From UBA8389 sp035719105 (lineage in GTDB: Bacteria > Bacteroidota > Bacteroidia > Bacteroidales > UBA1402), in NCBI GenBank assembly GCA_035719105.1, contig DASTGN010000008.1, positions 434,001 to 498,000 of the forward strand: 64,000 nt of DNA. The letters run 5' to 3'. The position numbers were made by a program, and so were the translations under genes. The first letter of the stretch is position 1. Every line of letters begins with the position of its first letter. The notes under the pieces are model-generated. The model made no database searches, had not been told where the DNA came from, and was given only the letters and a program-made list of their open reading frames with translations. This document shows, in pieces, positions 1-8,440 of this stretch.

Positions 1-115
1 CATCAAAAGCCGCAATCCATTCAACATCGCTTATTCCATCGAAGAAAACAATTTCAACGGCGGAAGCTATACGCAGCTTTTGATCAAGGAAATCAAGACC
101 GACTCAGAATTCTGA
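1..115 (+). CDS. recJ: RecJ single-stranded-DNA exonuclease, C-terminal end (partial)
   Basis: An open frame enters from the left edge and stops at 113-115. The last 37 residues include FNIAYSIEENNF and the ending QLLIKEIKTDSEF, which resemble the C-terminal OB-like domain of Bacteroidota RecJ (typically FNICYTIEEN followed by LQLNIKDI). RecJ is a 5'-3' single-strand DNA exonuclease of recombination and mismatch repair. The stop is 23 nt before recQ on the same strand. A recJ-recQ pair makes functional sense because RecQ unwinds DNA for RecJ. Only the tail is visible, so the call rests on this short match and the neighbour. Confidence 0.7.
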   Translation, partial: IKSRNPFNIAYSIEENNFNGGSYTQLLIKEIKTDSEF

Positions 116-138
116 ATTCGATCTGGAGGGTCAGGCAC

Positions 139-2019
139 ATGAGTGTTTACCACGATATATTGAAACAATACTGGGGTTACGACGATTTCCGCGAGCTCCA
201 GTTGCCCATTATCGAATCGGTTTGCGCCGGCAAGGATACCCTTGCCCTGATGCCGACCGGAGGAGGTAAATCCATCACGTTTCAGGTTCCGGCACTTTCC
301 ATGGAAGGCATTTGCATCGTGGTCACGCCACTCATCGCTTTGATGAAAGACCAGGTGGAAAACCTTCGCAATCGCGACATCAAGGCAGCTGCGATATATT
401 CAGGAATGACTCGGGAAGAAATCATCATCACCCTGGACAATTGCGTGTATGGGGGATTCAAATTCCTGTACGTTTCGCCGGAAAGGCTTTCTACTGAACT
501 ATTTATCAGCCGATTGCAATACTTGAAGGTTTGCTTGCTGGCCGTGGACGAATCGCATTGCATCTCCCAGTGGGGTTACGATTTCCGCCCCTCTTATTTA
601 AACATTTCAGACGTTCGTCAACACCTGCCGAACACACCGATTTTGGCCCTGACCGCTACAGCAACGCCTTCCGTTGTGAAAGACATTCAGGAACGGTTGA
701 ACTTTCCGACGCCCAATGTGTTCAAAATGAGCTTTGAACGCAGTAATCTAGCCTATGTGGTGCGCCATACGGAAGACAAGGAAAAAATGTTGTTGCAGAT
801 TTTGGGAAAAACACCGGGTACAGCCGTGGTCTATGTTCGTAACCGCAAGAACACCAAGGAGGTATCGGATTTGCTAAAACGAAACGGCATTGCCTCCGAT
901 TTTTTCCATGCCGGTTTGACGAACGATCAAAAAGACAAACGCCAAAAGGCTTGGAAATCTGGCGACTGCCGTGTCATAGTTTCCACCAATGCTTTCGGAA
1001 TGGGCATCGACAAGGCGGAAGTTAGAGTGGTGGTACACATGGATTTGCCCGATTCTATCGAGGCTTATTTCCAAGAAGCAGGCCGTGCAGGCCGGGATGG
1101 TCAAAAAGCGTATGCGGTGCTGCTTTATCAAAAAAACGACGCCACAAAACTCAAAAAGCGTTTGTCAGACAGTTTCCCCGATAAAGAGACCATTCGAAAC
1201 GTCTACGAATCCTTGGCACATTATTACCAAATAGCCGAGGGTTCCGGAATGGGTTCCATGCTCGCTTTTGACCTCACCGATTTCTGTACCAAGTTCAAAT
1301 ACAGCTTCCTGCAAGGTTATCACGCATTAAAAATTTTGGAACAAGCTGGTTACATCGAACTGACGGAAGAACTCGACAATCCGTCCAGGGTTTATTTTCT
1401 TTCAAAGCGGGAGGATTTGTATCACTTGCGATTGGGAGACCCTGTCAGCGATGAATTGTTGCAAACACTGCTTCGTTCCTATACCGGCTTATTCGCGGAC
1501 TTCGTACCGATTCAAGAGGAAGTCTTGGCCAAAAGGTTGAGTTTTACGCCCAATCAGGTGTATGAACGGTTGTTGCATTTCTCACGGCTTGGAATCATTC
1601 ACTACATTCCTCGAAAAAAATCACCCTATGTGATATACCAAGTGAATCGTGAGGCTAAAGAGCGCGTGGCACTATCAAGAGCTGTTTATGAGGAGCGACT
1701 CGACCGGTTTAAGGATCGGATATCGGCCATCCTTTCCTATGCAACCGACGATCAGGTTTGTCGAAGTCGACAGCTTTTACTGTATTTTGGCGAAAAAGAT
1801 GCGAGGAATTGTGGCAAATGCGACATCTGCCTGAAAAAAAACGAAATCGGACTTTCAAACGTTGAATTCGAGAAAATTTCAGAAAGAATTCAGGAACTTT
1901 TGAAAAAAGGTTTTAAAACCATCGATTTAATCGTTGATCAAAGCGGTTTCGATGCAGAAAAAGTACTTAAAACGGTGCGTTATCTGTACGATCAGGGTAA
2001 GTTGATATTAGAGCCTTGA
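139..2019 (+). CDS. recQ: ATP-dependent DNA helicase RecQ
   Basis: 626 aa superfamily 2 DNA helicase that unwinds DNA 3'-5' in recombination and fork repair. The Walker A motif PTGGGKS is at residues 39-45 and the Walker B box DESH at 137-140, followed by the aromatic-rich loop CISQWGYDFRPSYL that is diagnostic of RecQ. Motif VI reads QEAGRAGRDGQ. A four-cysteine zinc site (C at about 540, then the NCGKCDIC cluster near 557-565) and a winged-helix region follow. The last ~60 residues look like a further small helical/winged unit rather than a clear HRDC domain. The gene lies 23 nt after recJ and is probably co-transcribed with it. The length is normal for the shorter Bacteroidota RecQ proteins. 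Confidence 0.96.
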   Translation: MSVYHDILKQYWGYDDFRELQLPIIESVCAGKDTLALMPTGGGKSITFQVPALSMEGICIVVTPLIALMKDQVENLRNRDIKAAAIYSGMTREEIIITLDNCVYGGFKFLYVSPERLSTELFISRLQYLKVCLLAVDESHCISQWGYDFRPSYLNISDVRQHLPNTPILALTATATPSVVKDIQERLNFPTPNVFKMSFERSNLAYVVRHTEDKEKMLLQILGKTPGTAVVYVRNRKNTKEVSDLLKRNGIASDFFHAGLTNDQKDKRQKAWKSGDCRVIVSTNAFGMGIDKAEVRVVVHMDLPDSIEAYFQEAGRAGRDGQKAYAVLLYQKNDATKLKKRLSDSFPDKETIRNVYESLAHYYQIAEGSGMGSMLAFDLTDFCTKFKYSFLQGYHALKILEQAGYIELTEELDNPSRVYFLSKREDLYHLRLGDPVSDELLQTLLRSYTGLFADFVPIQEEVLAKRLSFTPNQVYERLLHFSRLGIIHYIPRKKSPYVIYQVNREAKERVALSRAVYEERLDRFKDRISAILSYATDDQVCRSRQLLLYFGEKDARNCGKCDICLKKNEIGLSNVEFEKISERIQELLKKGFKTIDLIVDQSGFDAEKVLKTVRYLYDQGKLILEP

Positions 2020-2028
2020 CCAACTTAA

Positions 2029-2211
2029 TTACATACCCAATTTACACATGGCTTCATAAATTAAGAAAGCCGGCCAAACGATGGCTTTCAAAAAACCGAG
2101 AACGCCCATCCAGAATCCAGTAGCATGGCCAATAAAGTAAACAGCAGCACCAATCATTCCTAATCCATAAACAGCTCCTTGAGAAGCATTGCTTTGCATT
2201 TCTTTTTTCAT
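2029..2211 (-). CDS. small membrane protein, 60 aa, unknown function
   Basis: A 60 aa frame with a short charged start (MKKEMQSN) followed by two hydrophobic stretches, about residues 13-30 (GAVYGLGMIGAAVYFIGH) and 33-52 (WMGVLGFLKAIVWPAFLI). This predicts a two-pass inner-membrane miniprotein. The stop is 9 nt beyond the convergent recQ stop. A Bacteroidota -7 box (TACTTTTG) lies 33 nt upstream of the ATG in the correct orientation, which supports a real gene. I do not recognise a named family. Small proteins of this look occur in Bacteroidales genomes, but that is recollection and was not tested here. Confidence 0.6.
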   Translation of the reverse strand: MKKEMQSNASQGAVYGLGMIGAAVYFIGHATGFWMGVLGFLKAIVWPAFLIYEAMCKLGM

Positions 2212-2243
2212 AATTGTAACTAATTTAGGTGGATTTTAATACC

Positions 2244-2251
2244 CAAAAGTA
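2244..2251 (-). promoter_or_regulatory. candidate -7 promoter box for the 60-aa membrane protein
   Basis: On the minus strand the sequence reads TACTTTTG, matching the Bacteroidota -7 consensus TAnnTTTG. It would give a leader of roughly 25 nt before the start at 2211. No clear TTG -33 element is seen about 20 nt upstream, so this is a partial match. Confidence 0.4.
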
Positions 2252-2320
2252 AAAATAAAATGGAATATTTCGCATCTTTACCACCAGAATCACTCCAAAA
2301 GTTTTAATAACCTTAATGCT

Positions 2321-5062
2321 ATGAAGAATTTATTTCTGGTCTGTTTGTTATGGCTCATTTCCTTATCGATGGGGGCGGTCAACACAGAGATCAAATATCT
2401 TTCCGGGATGGATAAAGACCATACGGTCACTTGGGACTTCTATTGTACCAAAGGCATGAACAGCAACGTATGGAGCACCATCCAGGTGCCTTCCCAATGG
2501 GAACAGCAAGGATTCGGCGCTTACAATTACGGACAAGGCGACCCGATTAACAAGGAGCAAGGTCTGTACAAATATCATTTCAACGTTTCAAAAAGTTGGA
2601 GAGGTAAGAAGGTTCAAATTGTTTTTGAGGGTTCAATGACCGATACGGAGGTGAAAATCAATGGGAAACCTGCTGGTCCGGTTCATCAGGGAGCATTTTA
2701 TCAATTCAAATACGACATTTCGAGGCTGTTGAATTATGGCGCTGAAAATTTATTGGAAGTAACAGTCAGCAAGGAATCTGCCGATTCGAGCATAAATCGG
2801 GCAGAACGTCGCGGGGATTACTGGGACTTTGGTGGCATCTTCCGTCCGGTTTATCTGGAGGCACTGCCCCGCACCTACATCCAACGAGTGGCCATTGATG
2901 CTAAGGCTGATGGCCGTTTCCAAATGGATGTGTTTTTGGAAGGAATTCAAAAAGAGGTAACCCTGGAAGCGCAGGTTCAAACCCTGGAAGGCGTTCCTTT
3001 TGGTCCGATTTTAGTTGTAAAAGTGCCTAAAAATTCTGACAAAGCAACTCTTAGCGGCAGTTTCACCCATCCTGCACTTTGGAATCCGGAGACCCCACAT
3101 CTATATATGGTGTCGGTTCGTTTGAACGATTCCAAAAAAAATATTCATGAGATGAAGCAACGGTTCGGCTTCAGAACGGTAGAAGTCCGTCCGAACGACG
3201 GTATATATGTGAACGATAAAAAAGTGATGTTCAAAGGCGTATGTCGACATACATTTTGGCCTGAATCCGGACGCTGCAGCAGCAAATCGCTCAGCATTCA
3301 GGATGTGAACACCATCAAAGAGATGAACATGAATGCGGTTCGAATGAGTCACTACCCACCCGATCAACATTTCCTGGACGTCTGCGATTCGTTGGGTCTT
3401 TTCGTATTGGATGAACTAGCAGGCTGGCAAGCCTATTACAAGACCGAAACCGGCAAGCGTTTGGTAAAACAAATGGTGACGCGCGACGTGAATCATCCCT
3501 GTATCGTCTTGTGGGACAATGGAAACGAAGGGGGGTTCAATAAGGAACTGCGGAACGAATATGCCAAATACGATCCACAACAACGGACTGTCATTGAGCC
3601 TTGGTCCAAAATCAACGGCACAGATACTAAGCATTATCCCGGCTATCGGTATGTGGAAAATGCCTTGACCAAAGGCGATTTGATTTATTTCCCCACCGAA
3701 TTCCTACATGGCCTTTACGATGGTGGACTTGGTGCAGGCTTGGACGATTATTGGAAACTAATGACTTCCAGTGCTTTATCTGCAGGCGGTTTCCTTTGGG
3801 TTTTTGCCGATGAGGGCATCATGCGAAAGGACTGGAATGATTCCATCGACAACCACAAAAATAACGCGCCGGACGGAATTTTGGGACCGCATCGAGAAAA
3901 GGAAGGTAGTTTTTACACGATTCGTGAAATCTGGTCGCCGGTTTATATTGAAACTGCCCCTTTGGGAACCAGCATTTCCGTAACCAACCGGTTTCTCTAC
4001 ACCAACCTAAACCAATGTACGTTCAAGGGACAACTGAAAAAGTTCACCAATGCCTTTCCAAGCCGAAATTCACAATGGAAATCTTTTAACATCGCTGCAC
4101 CTGACATTAAACCTGGTGAAAACGGTCAACTTTTACCGGATTGGCCTTCGGACCTGCATTCTTACGATGTTTTCTACTTGACCGCGCTGGATCCTTCGGG
4201 AAAAACGTTGCATACCTGGTCCTGGAATTTGAGTTCTCCAGAAGTACTTGCTCAAAAAGTTTCGGTAAAAGAGCCGTTACCCGTTATTTCAAATGAAGAT
4301 GCCAATTATATACGTTTAACTTCCGGTCAGACCTCGGTCAGTTTCAGCAAAACCAACGGTTTACTGAGCGAAGTAACAGTAAACGGAACGATGTTGCCAT
4401 TGGATAACGGGCCCGTCTTTTTGGGAGATACCCTTACATTTAAAAGCATCAGGAAATACGCTTCCGGCAAAAATCAAGTCGTGGAAGTCCTTTTTGACCA
4501 ATCTCCGGATTGTTTTGTACGATGGACCTTTATGGTAGGGGGGCTTTTACAGTTGGACTATCAATACCATCCAACTGGTAATCAGGACTTTGCAGGAATC
4601 ACTTTCAATTTCCCTGAAAAATTGGTTACCGGTGCTCGCTTGATGGCCAACGGCCCCTATCACGTATGGAAGAATCGGTTGAAAGGGCTTGTTTTCGACA
4701 TATTCGATAAAAGATACAATCGCACAATCACTGGCGAAACCTATGATTATCCAGAGTTCAAGGGTTTTTATGCCAATTTTTATGCCGTAGAGATTCAAAA
4801 CAAAATCCTTCCTTTCCGAATCATTGCTGCTTCGCCCGATCAATATTTGCATTTGTTTACGCCGGATAAGCCAAGCCATCTCAAAGGAGGCGTTTATCCC
4901 CCGTTTCCGACTGGTGACATTTCCATCTTGAACGGCATCAGTGCCATCGGTACAAAATTCACAAAACCGGAGGTTGAAGGCCCTGAAAGCCAAAAAAACA
5001 AGTATGAACCATATGGCAAACCATTGACAGGCAGGATTTTGTTTAATTTCAACCAGGAATAA
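2321..5062 (+). CDS. secreted glycoside hydrolase family 2 protein (beta-galactosidase/beta-glucuronidase-like)
   Basis: 913 aa. A signal peptide covers residues 1-18 (hydrophobic core FLVCLLWLISLSMG), so the enzyme is probably periplasmic. The GH2 order is visible: a jelly-roll sugar-binding domain (about 35-180, with RRGDYWDFGGIFRPVYLE), an immunoglobulin-like domain (about 185-290), and a TIM barrel from about 290 (FKGVCRH, NAVRMSHYPP, LDELAGWQ). The predicted acid/base is E403 in LWDNGNEGG and the nucleophile E460 in FPTEF. A long C-terminal beta-rich part (about 570-900) resembles extra GH2 domains. Exact sugar specificity cannot be read. The gene ends 6 nt before the DUF2461 gene, so it may head a four-gene run with crtI and crtB. 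It is distant from the SusC/SusD loci in this window. Confidence 0.9.
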   Translation: MKNLFLVCLLWLISLSMGAVNTEIKYLSGMDKDHTVTWDFYCTKGMNSNVWSTIQVPSQWEQQGFGAYNYGQGDPINKEQGLYKYHFNVSKSWRGKKVQIVFEGSMTDTEVKINGKPAGPVHQGAFYQFKYDISRLLNYGAENLLEVTVSKESADSSINRAERRGDYWDFGGIFRPVYLEALPRTYIQRVAIDAKADGRFQMDVFLEGIQKEVTLEAQVQTLEGVPFGPILVVKVPKNSDKATLSGSFTHPALWNPETPHLYMVSVRLNDSKKNIHEMKQRFGFRTVEVRPNDGIYVNDKKVMFKGVCRHTFWPESGRCSSKSLSIQDVNTIKEMNMNAVRMSHYPPDQHFLDVCDSLGLFVLDELAGWQAYYKTETGKRLVKQMVTRDVNHPCIVLWDNGNEGGFNKELRNEYAKYDPQQRTVIEPWSKINGTDTKHYPGYRYVENALTKGDLIYFPTEFLHGLYDGGLGAGLDDYWKLMTSSALSAGGFLWVFADEGIMRKDWNDSIDNHKNNAPDGILGPHREKEGSFYTIREIWSPVYIETAPLGTSISVTNRFLYTNLNQCTFKGQLKKFTNAFPSRNSQWKSFNIAAPDIKPGENGQLLPDWPSDLHSYDVFYLTALDPSGKTLHTWSWNLSSPEVLAQKVSVKEPLPVISNEDANYIRLTSGQTSVSFSKTNGLLSEVTVNGTMLPLDNGPVFLGDTLTFKSIRKYASGKNQVVEVLFDQSPDCFVRWTFMVGGLLQLDYQYHPTGNQDFAGITFNFPEKLVTGARLMANGPYHVWKNRLKGLVFDIFDKRYNRTITGETYDYPEFKGFYANFYAVEIQNKILPFRIIAASPDQYLHLFTPDKPSHLKGGVYPPFPTGDISILNGISAIGTKFTKPEVEGPESQKNKYEPYGKPLTGRILFNFNQE

Positions 5063-5068
5063 CAACCC

Positions 5069-5740
5069 ATGAAAAAAGTACTAGATTTTTTGAACGAGGT
5101 CATTGCAAACAACAACCGGGAATGGTTTGAAGCCCATCGCTCCGACTATTTGGAGGCAACTGCCTGCTATACACAATTTATTGAAGACCTCATCCAAGGC
5201 ATCAGTCGTTTTGACCCCTCGGTGAGCGGTCTTAAACCCAAGGATTGCATGTTCAGGTTCTACCGGGACATTCGATTCTCACCTAATAAAATGCCTTACA
5301 AAAACCATTTTGGTGCCTACATCTGCCAACAAGGACGGAAATCACCCTTTTCAGGCTATTATTTCCACGTAGAACCAAAAGGAAGTGGATATTTGAATGG
5401 TCACTTATTGGCATCAGGCCTTTATAATCCACAACCAAAGGTCTTGAAAAGCGTACGAGAGGAAATCATGCTGAATGGTGCCTCGTTCGAAGCCGCCGCC
5501 AAAGAATCAATTGGTTTTGTTTTAGAAGATTCGCAGGCATTGAAGAAAGTGCCCAAAGGCTTTCCGACCGACTCCCCTTGGGCCGAATACCTTAAACTGA
5601 AAAATCCATGCATGTATAAATCGTTCGACGACAACGAGTTGCTCAGCAAGGATTTATTGGAGCATACGCTGGAAGCTTTCAAACATACCAAAAACTTTAA
5701 CGACTGGCTGAACAAAGCCGTCGAATACGCATTGGACTAA
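5069..5740 (+). CDS. DUF2461 domain-containing protein (TIGR02453 family)
   Basis: 223 aa cytoplasmic protein matching DUF2461 along its whole length. It starts with LDFLNEVIANNNREWFEAHRSDY and has the central block MFRFYRDIRFSPNKMPYKNHFGA, followed by GYYFHVEP and GHLLASGLYNPQP. All of these are hallmarks of the family. The biochemical role is unknown to me and generally described as unknown. The start lies 6 nt after the GH2 stop. The stop codon overlaps the ATG of crtI by one base, which indicates translational coupling. Nothing in the sequence links it to carotenoid synthesis other than position. Confidence 0.9.
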   Translation: MKKVLDFLNEVIANNNREWFEAHRSDYLEATACYTQFIEDLIQGISRFDPSVSGLKPKDCMFRFYRDIRFSPNKMPYKNHFGAYICQQGRKSPFSGYYFHVEPKGSGYLNGHLLASGLYNPQPKVLKSVREEIMLNGASFEAAAKESIGFVLEDSQALKKVPKGFPTDSPWAEYLKLKNPCMYKSFDDNELLSKDLLEHTLEAFKHTKNFNDWLNKAVEYALD

Positions 5741-7221
5741 TGACTAAAGTAGCAATTATTGGAGCAGGAGCTGGTGGCATTGCCACGGCAATCAAACTAG
5801 CTCAAAACGGATATCAGGTAACCGTTTATGAAAAAAATGATACGCCAGGCGGCCGTTGTGGCCAATTGATTCGGGATGGACACCGCTTCGACATCGGAGC
5901 AACCATTTTTTTAATGCCTTCCATTTATAGGGAAGTCTTTGCTTCGCTGGGATTGAAACTCGAAGATAGTTTTGAATCGAAACCCTTGCCGGTGATCTAT
6001 AAACTGCATTTCAACGGTGGTCAGACCTTTGATTTTACGACGAATGCTTCCAAAATGAAAGCTCAGTTGGAGAAAATCGAGCCAGGCAGTTTCCAGTTTA
6101 TGCAACGTTATGTCAAAATCGGTTACCATCTTTTCAAGATTTCGATGGAGCAATTGTTGGGCCGAAACTTCTTTCATTTGTTCGAATTCCTCAATTTGAG
6201 CAACGTCAAACTGCTGTTTAAAATCAAAACACACATTCGGCACATGACCTATGTCAAGCAGTTTTTCAAAAATCCGTTGCTACAGGTCGTATTCACGTTT
6301 CAAAACATCTATGTGGGGCAGAATCCATATACCGCTCCTGCCCTCTTCTCCATGCTGCCAGCTGCTGAGTTGAGCGAAGGCTCCTTGTATCCCGTTGGCG
6401 GCATGTACAAAATCATCGAGAAACTTTTATCGGTAGCCAACGATTTGGGCGTCGAATTCAAGTATAACAAATCGGTCATGCGAATCAACGTAGATTCCAA
6501 TCAAGCAACGGGTTTGCTTTTTGAGGACGGAAGTGAAATTCAGGCTGACCTCATCGTTGCCAACGCCGACTTACCCTATGTTTATAAAGAATTGTTGCCA
6601 GACCGATTGCGTTCGTTCAAAATGAATTTTCTGAAGTACTCCTGTTCAGCCATTGCTTTTCATTGGGGACTTGATAAGGCCTATCCTCAATTATCGCATC
6701 ACAGTGTCTTTCTTTCAGGCGATTATAAAGGAGGGTTGAATAAAATCTTCAAAGACAAGACGTTTGCCGAATCGCCCAGTTTCTACATTCATGCGCCAGT
6801 CAACAACGATCCTACGGCAGCGCCAGAGGGGCAAGACACGCTTTCAATCATTGTTCCTGTAGGGCATTTAGACCCAAAGAAAAAACAAGATTGGGCCGAA
6901 CTCAAACAAATTGCCCGACATGGCATTCTCAGTCGATTAAAGGCTGAAGGGTTTGAGGATCTGGAAGAACACATCAAATTTGAGATTTGTTACACACCCA
7001 AAACCTGGGAAAACGCACTGAACGTTACAAAAGGTTCCGTGTTCGGCAGTATCAGCCACAGTATCATGCAAATGGGGTATTTTCGTCCTCACAACAAGCA
7101 TCCCCGTTACCATAATCTTTATTTTGTCGGCGGCAGCACGCATCCGGGCAATGGTGTACCTTTGGTTCTGCTTTCTTCCAAAATGACATCTGAACGCATC
7201 CTGAAAGATTTCAATAAATAA
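5740..7221 (+). CDS. crtI: phytoene desaturase family FAD-dependent oxidoreductase
   Basis: 493 aa. The N-terminus has the dinucleotide-binding fingerprint VAIIGAGAGGIATAIKLAQNGYQVTVYEKND, followed by PGGRCGQL and FDIGATIFLMP, typical of CrtI-type carotene desaturases. The C-terminal FAD motif FVGGSTHPGNGVPLVLLSSK is the family signature. The enzyme would introduce double bonds into phytoene (C40) or dehydrosqualene (C30). Which chain length is used is not decidable from sequence. It overlaps the DUF2461 stop by one base and lies 8 nt before the phytoene/squalene synthase gene. No cyclase or hydroxylase gene is adjacent, so any product encoded here alone would be an acyclic carotenoid. Confidence 0.88.
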   Translation: MTKVAIIGAGAGGIATAIKLAQNGYQVTVYEKNDTPGGRCGQLIRDGHRFDIGATIFLMPSIYREVFASLGLKLEDSFESKPLPVIYKLHFNGGQTFDFTTNASKMKAQLEKIEPGSFQFMQRYVKIGYHLFKISMEQLLGRNFFHLFEFLNLSNVKLLFKIKTHIRHMTYVKQFFKNPLLQVVFTFQNIYVGQNPYTAPALFSMLPAAELSEGSLYPVGGMYKIIEKLLSVANDLGVEFKYNKSVMRINVDSNQATGLLFEDGSEIQADLIVANADLPYVYKELLPDRLRSFKMNFLKYSCSAIAFHWGLDKAYPQLSHHSVFLSGDYKGGLNKIFKDKTFAESPSFYIHAPVNNDPTAAPEGQDTLSIIVPVGHLDPKKKQDWAELKQIARHGILSRLKAEGFEDLEEHIKFEICYTPKTWENALNVTKGSVFGSISHSIMQMGYFRPHNKHPRYHNLYFVGGSTHPGNGVPLVLLSSKMTSERILKDFNK

Positions 7222-7229
7222 ATCGATCC

Positions 7230-8165
7230 ATGAACGACCAGACAGCAACCTACTTAAACATTTTCAACGCCATCGATTTTGAAAAAATTATTGATCATCC
7301 CAACATCTTGATAGCAGCAAACTTCTGGGATTCAGATCGTTACAAAGCAGCCAAGGTTTGCTATAAAACAATGCGATACATCGATGATTTAGTGGATCAT
7401 TACAAAACGGAACATCCTGTCATTTCTGAAGCTGAACAAAAACAATTGACAATCGATGTAAATAATTGGTTGAGCCTCTTGAAGAGTGGTTCACAGGAAG
7501 CGATTCCCAATCAAGAGTTGCTTGAAACCTTCGCAACGTTCAAAATCCCAATTTGGCCGATGGAGGCATTTGCCAAATCGATGATTTACGACATCAGTCA
7601 CGACGGTTTTCCAAGTTTACAGGCTTTTCTTGACTATGCGGAAGGAGCCTCCGTAGCGCCTGCAGCGATTTTTGTGCATTTATGCGGGTTGAATGGCGAA
7701 AACGGACTTTACCAAGTACCTTCATTTGATGTTCAAAAAGCAGCTCGAGCCTGTGCTGTATTCAGTTATCTGGTACATATTATCCGGGATTTTCAGAAGG
7801 ATCAGTTCGACCACCTGAATTATTTTGCTGACGATCTTCTTGACAAATATGGGTTGACCCGACTTCAATTGGATGAAATGGCGCATGGTGCCCCTATTTT
7901 AACTGGATTCAGGGACATGATTCGAGAATATTTGGTGGTAGCGGATGCTTATCGGCTCAAAACGTACGACATCATCCAGGAAATAAAACCACACCTGCAC
8001 CCACGTTGCCAATTGAGTCTGGACATTATTTTCAATCTATACTTGATGGTGTTCGAACGCATCGATGCAACGAATTCCAACTTTACGGCCAAGGAGCTAA
8101 ATCCAACTGCTGATGAGGTGAAAGAGCGGGTCTATAAAACGATTTTGGATTTTAAACCTTGTTGA
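7230..8165 (+). CDS. crtB: phytoene/squalene synthase family protein
   Basis: 311 aa trans-isoprenyl diphosphate head-to-head synthase. Both aspartate-rich Mg2+-diphosphate motifs are present: RYIDDLVDH near residue 50 and IRDFQKD near residue 190. The intervening helical segments fit the squalene/phytoene synthase fold. The enzyme condenses two GGPP to phytoene, or two FPP to (dehydro)squalene. Chain length cannot be read from sequence. It directly follows crtI and supplies its substrate. The gene ends about 80 nt before the promoter of the aromatic operon. The only hairpin seen in that gap is a weak TTGAA/TTCAA repeat at the stop codon. Confidence 0.87.
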   Translation: MNDQTATYLNIFNAIDFEKIIDHPNILIAANFWDSDRYKAAKVCYKTMRYIDDLVDHYKTEHPVISEAEQKQLTIDVNNWLSLLKSGSQEAIPNQELLETFATFKIPIWPMEAFAKSMIYDISHDGFPSLQAFLDYAEGASVAPAAIFVHLCGLNGENGLYQVPSFDVQKAARACAVFSYLVHIIRDFQKDQFDHLNYFADDLLDKYGLTRLQLDEMAHGAPILTGFRDMIREYLVVADAYRLKTYDIIQEIKPHLHPRCQLSLDIIFNLYLMVFERIDATNSNFTAKELNPTADEVKERVYKTILDFKPC

Positions 8166-8245
8166 ATTGGAAGTTCAATTGATTGTCAATTTGTCATTTT
8201 TTATAGAAAAATGTTGGTTATTGCTATTTTTTTCAAATAAAGTCT

Positions 8246-8253
8246 TACTTTTG
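8246..8253 (+). promoter_or_regulatory. promoter -7 box of the aromatic amino acid operon
   Basis: TACTTTTG matches the Bacteroidota -7 consensus TAnnTTTG. A TTG at 8221-8223 could be the -33 element, but the spacer (22 nt) is slightly longer than usual. Transcription would begin near 8260, about 14 nt before the leader peptide ATG at 8274. Confidence 0.6.
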
Positions 8254-8273
8254 CAGGGTATAAACAATCCGAG

Positions 8274-8351
8274 ATGATTAAAAATGGTTTTGCATACTTT
8301 TATTTTTACTTTTACTTTAGAAACAGTAAGAGCGGGATTTTGTGTGCATAG
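8274..8351 (+). CDS. Phe/Tyr leader peptide of the pheA operon (attenuation sensor)
   Basis: 25-codon frame ATG 8274 to TAG 8349-8351. Codons 6-15 (8289-8318) read FAYFYFYFYF, which is five Phe and four Tyr in ten codons. It lies between a good promoter and a strong intrinsic terminator, immediately upstream of the gene for prephenate dehydratase. This is the arrangement of a ribosome-mediated attenuator that senses charged tRNA-Phe and tRNA-Tyr. The product itself probably has no function. The C-terminal codons AGC GGG ATT carry the antiterminator arm. The peptide is too short for routine gene calling. Confidence 0.93.
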   Translation: MIKNGFAYFYFYFYFRNSKSGILCA

Positions 8352-8385
8352 TCAATCACAGAAATAAAAAAATGAAGGTCCCGCT
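8331..8385 (+). promoter_or_regulatory. antiterminator of the Phe/Tyr attenuator
   Basis: AGCGGGA at 8331-8337, inside the leader peptide frame and 12 nt past the last Phe codon, is perfectly complementary to TCCCGCT at 8379-8385, which is part of the 5' arm of the terminator. A ribosome stalled on the Phe/Tyr run leaves 8331-8337 free, so the antiterminator can form. A ribosome that reaches the stop codon covers it and frees the terminator. Confidence 0.88.
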
Positions 8386-8407
8386 AAGCAATTGGCGGGA
8401 CCTTTTT
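8375..8407 (+). terminator. intrinsic terminator of the Phe/Tyr attenuator
   Basis: AAGGTCCCGC (8375-8384) pairs perfectly with GCGGGACCTT (8395-8404) across a 10-nt loop, followed by a T run ending at 8407. It stands 33 nt before the pheA start and competes with the upstream antiterminator arm at 8331-8337. Confidence 0.92.
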
Positions 8408-8440
8408 GATTAATTAAGCGTATATTTTAAACCAAACCCT

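Noticed and set aside
4547..5065. 172-codon open frame antisense to the end of the GH2 gene
   Set aside because: No motif, no promoter, and the GH2 frame is continuous and homologous there. A shadow of the coding strand.
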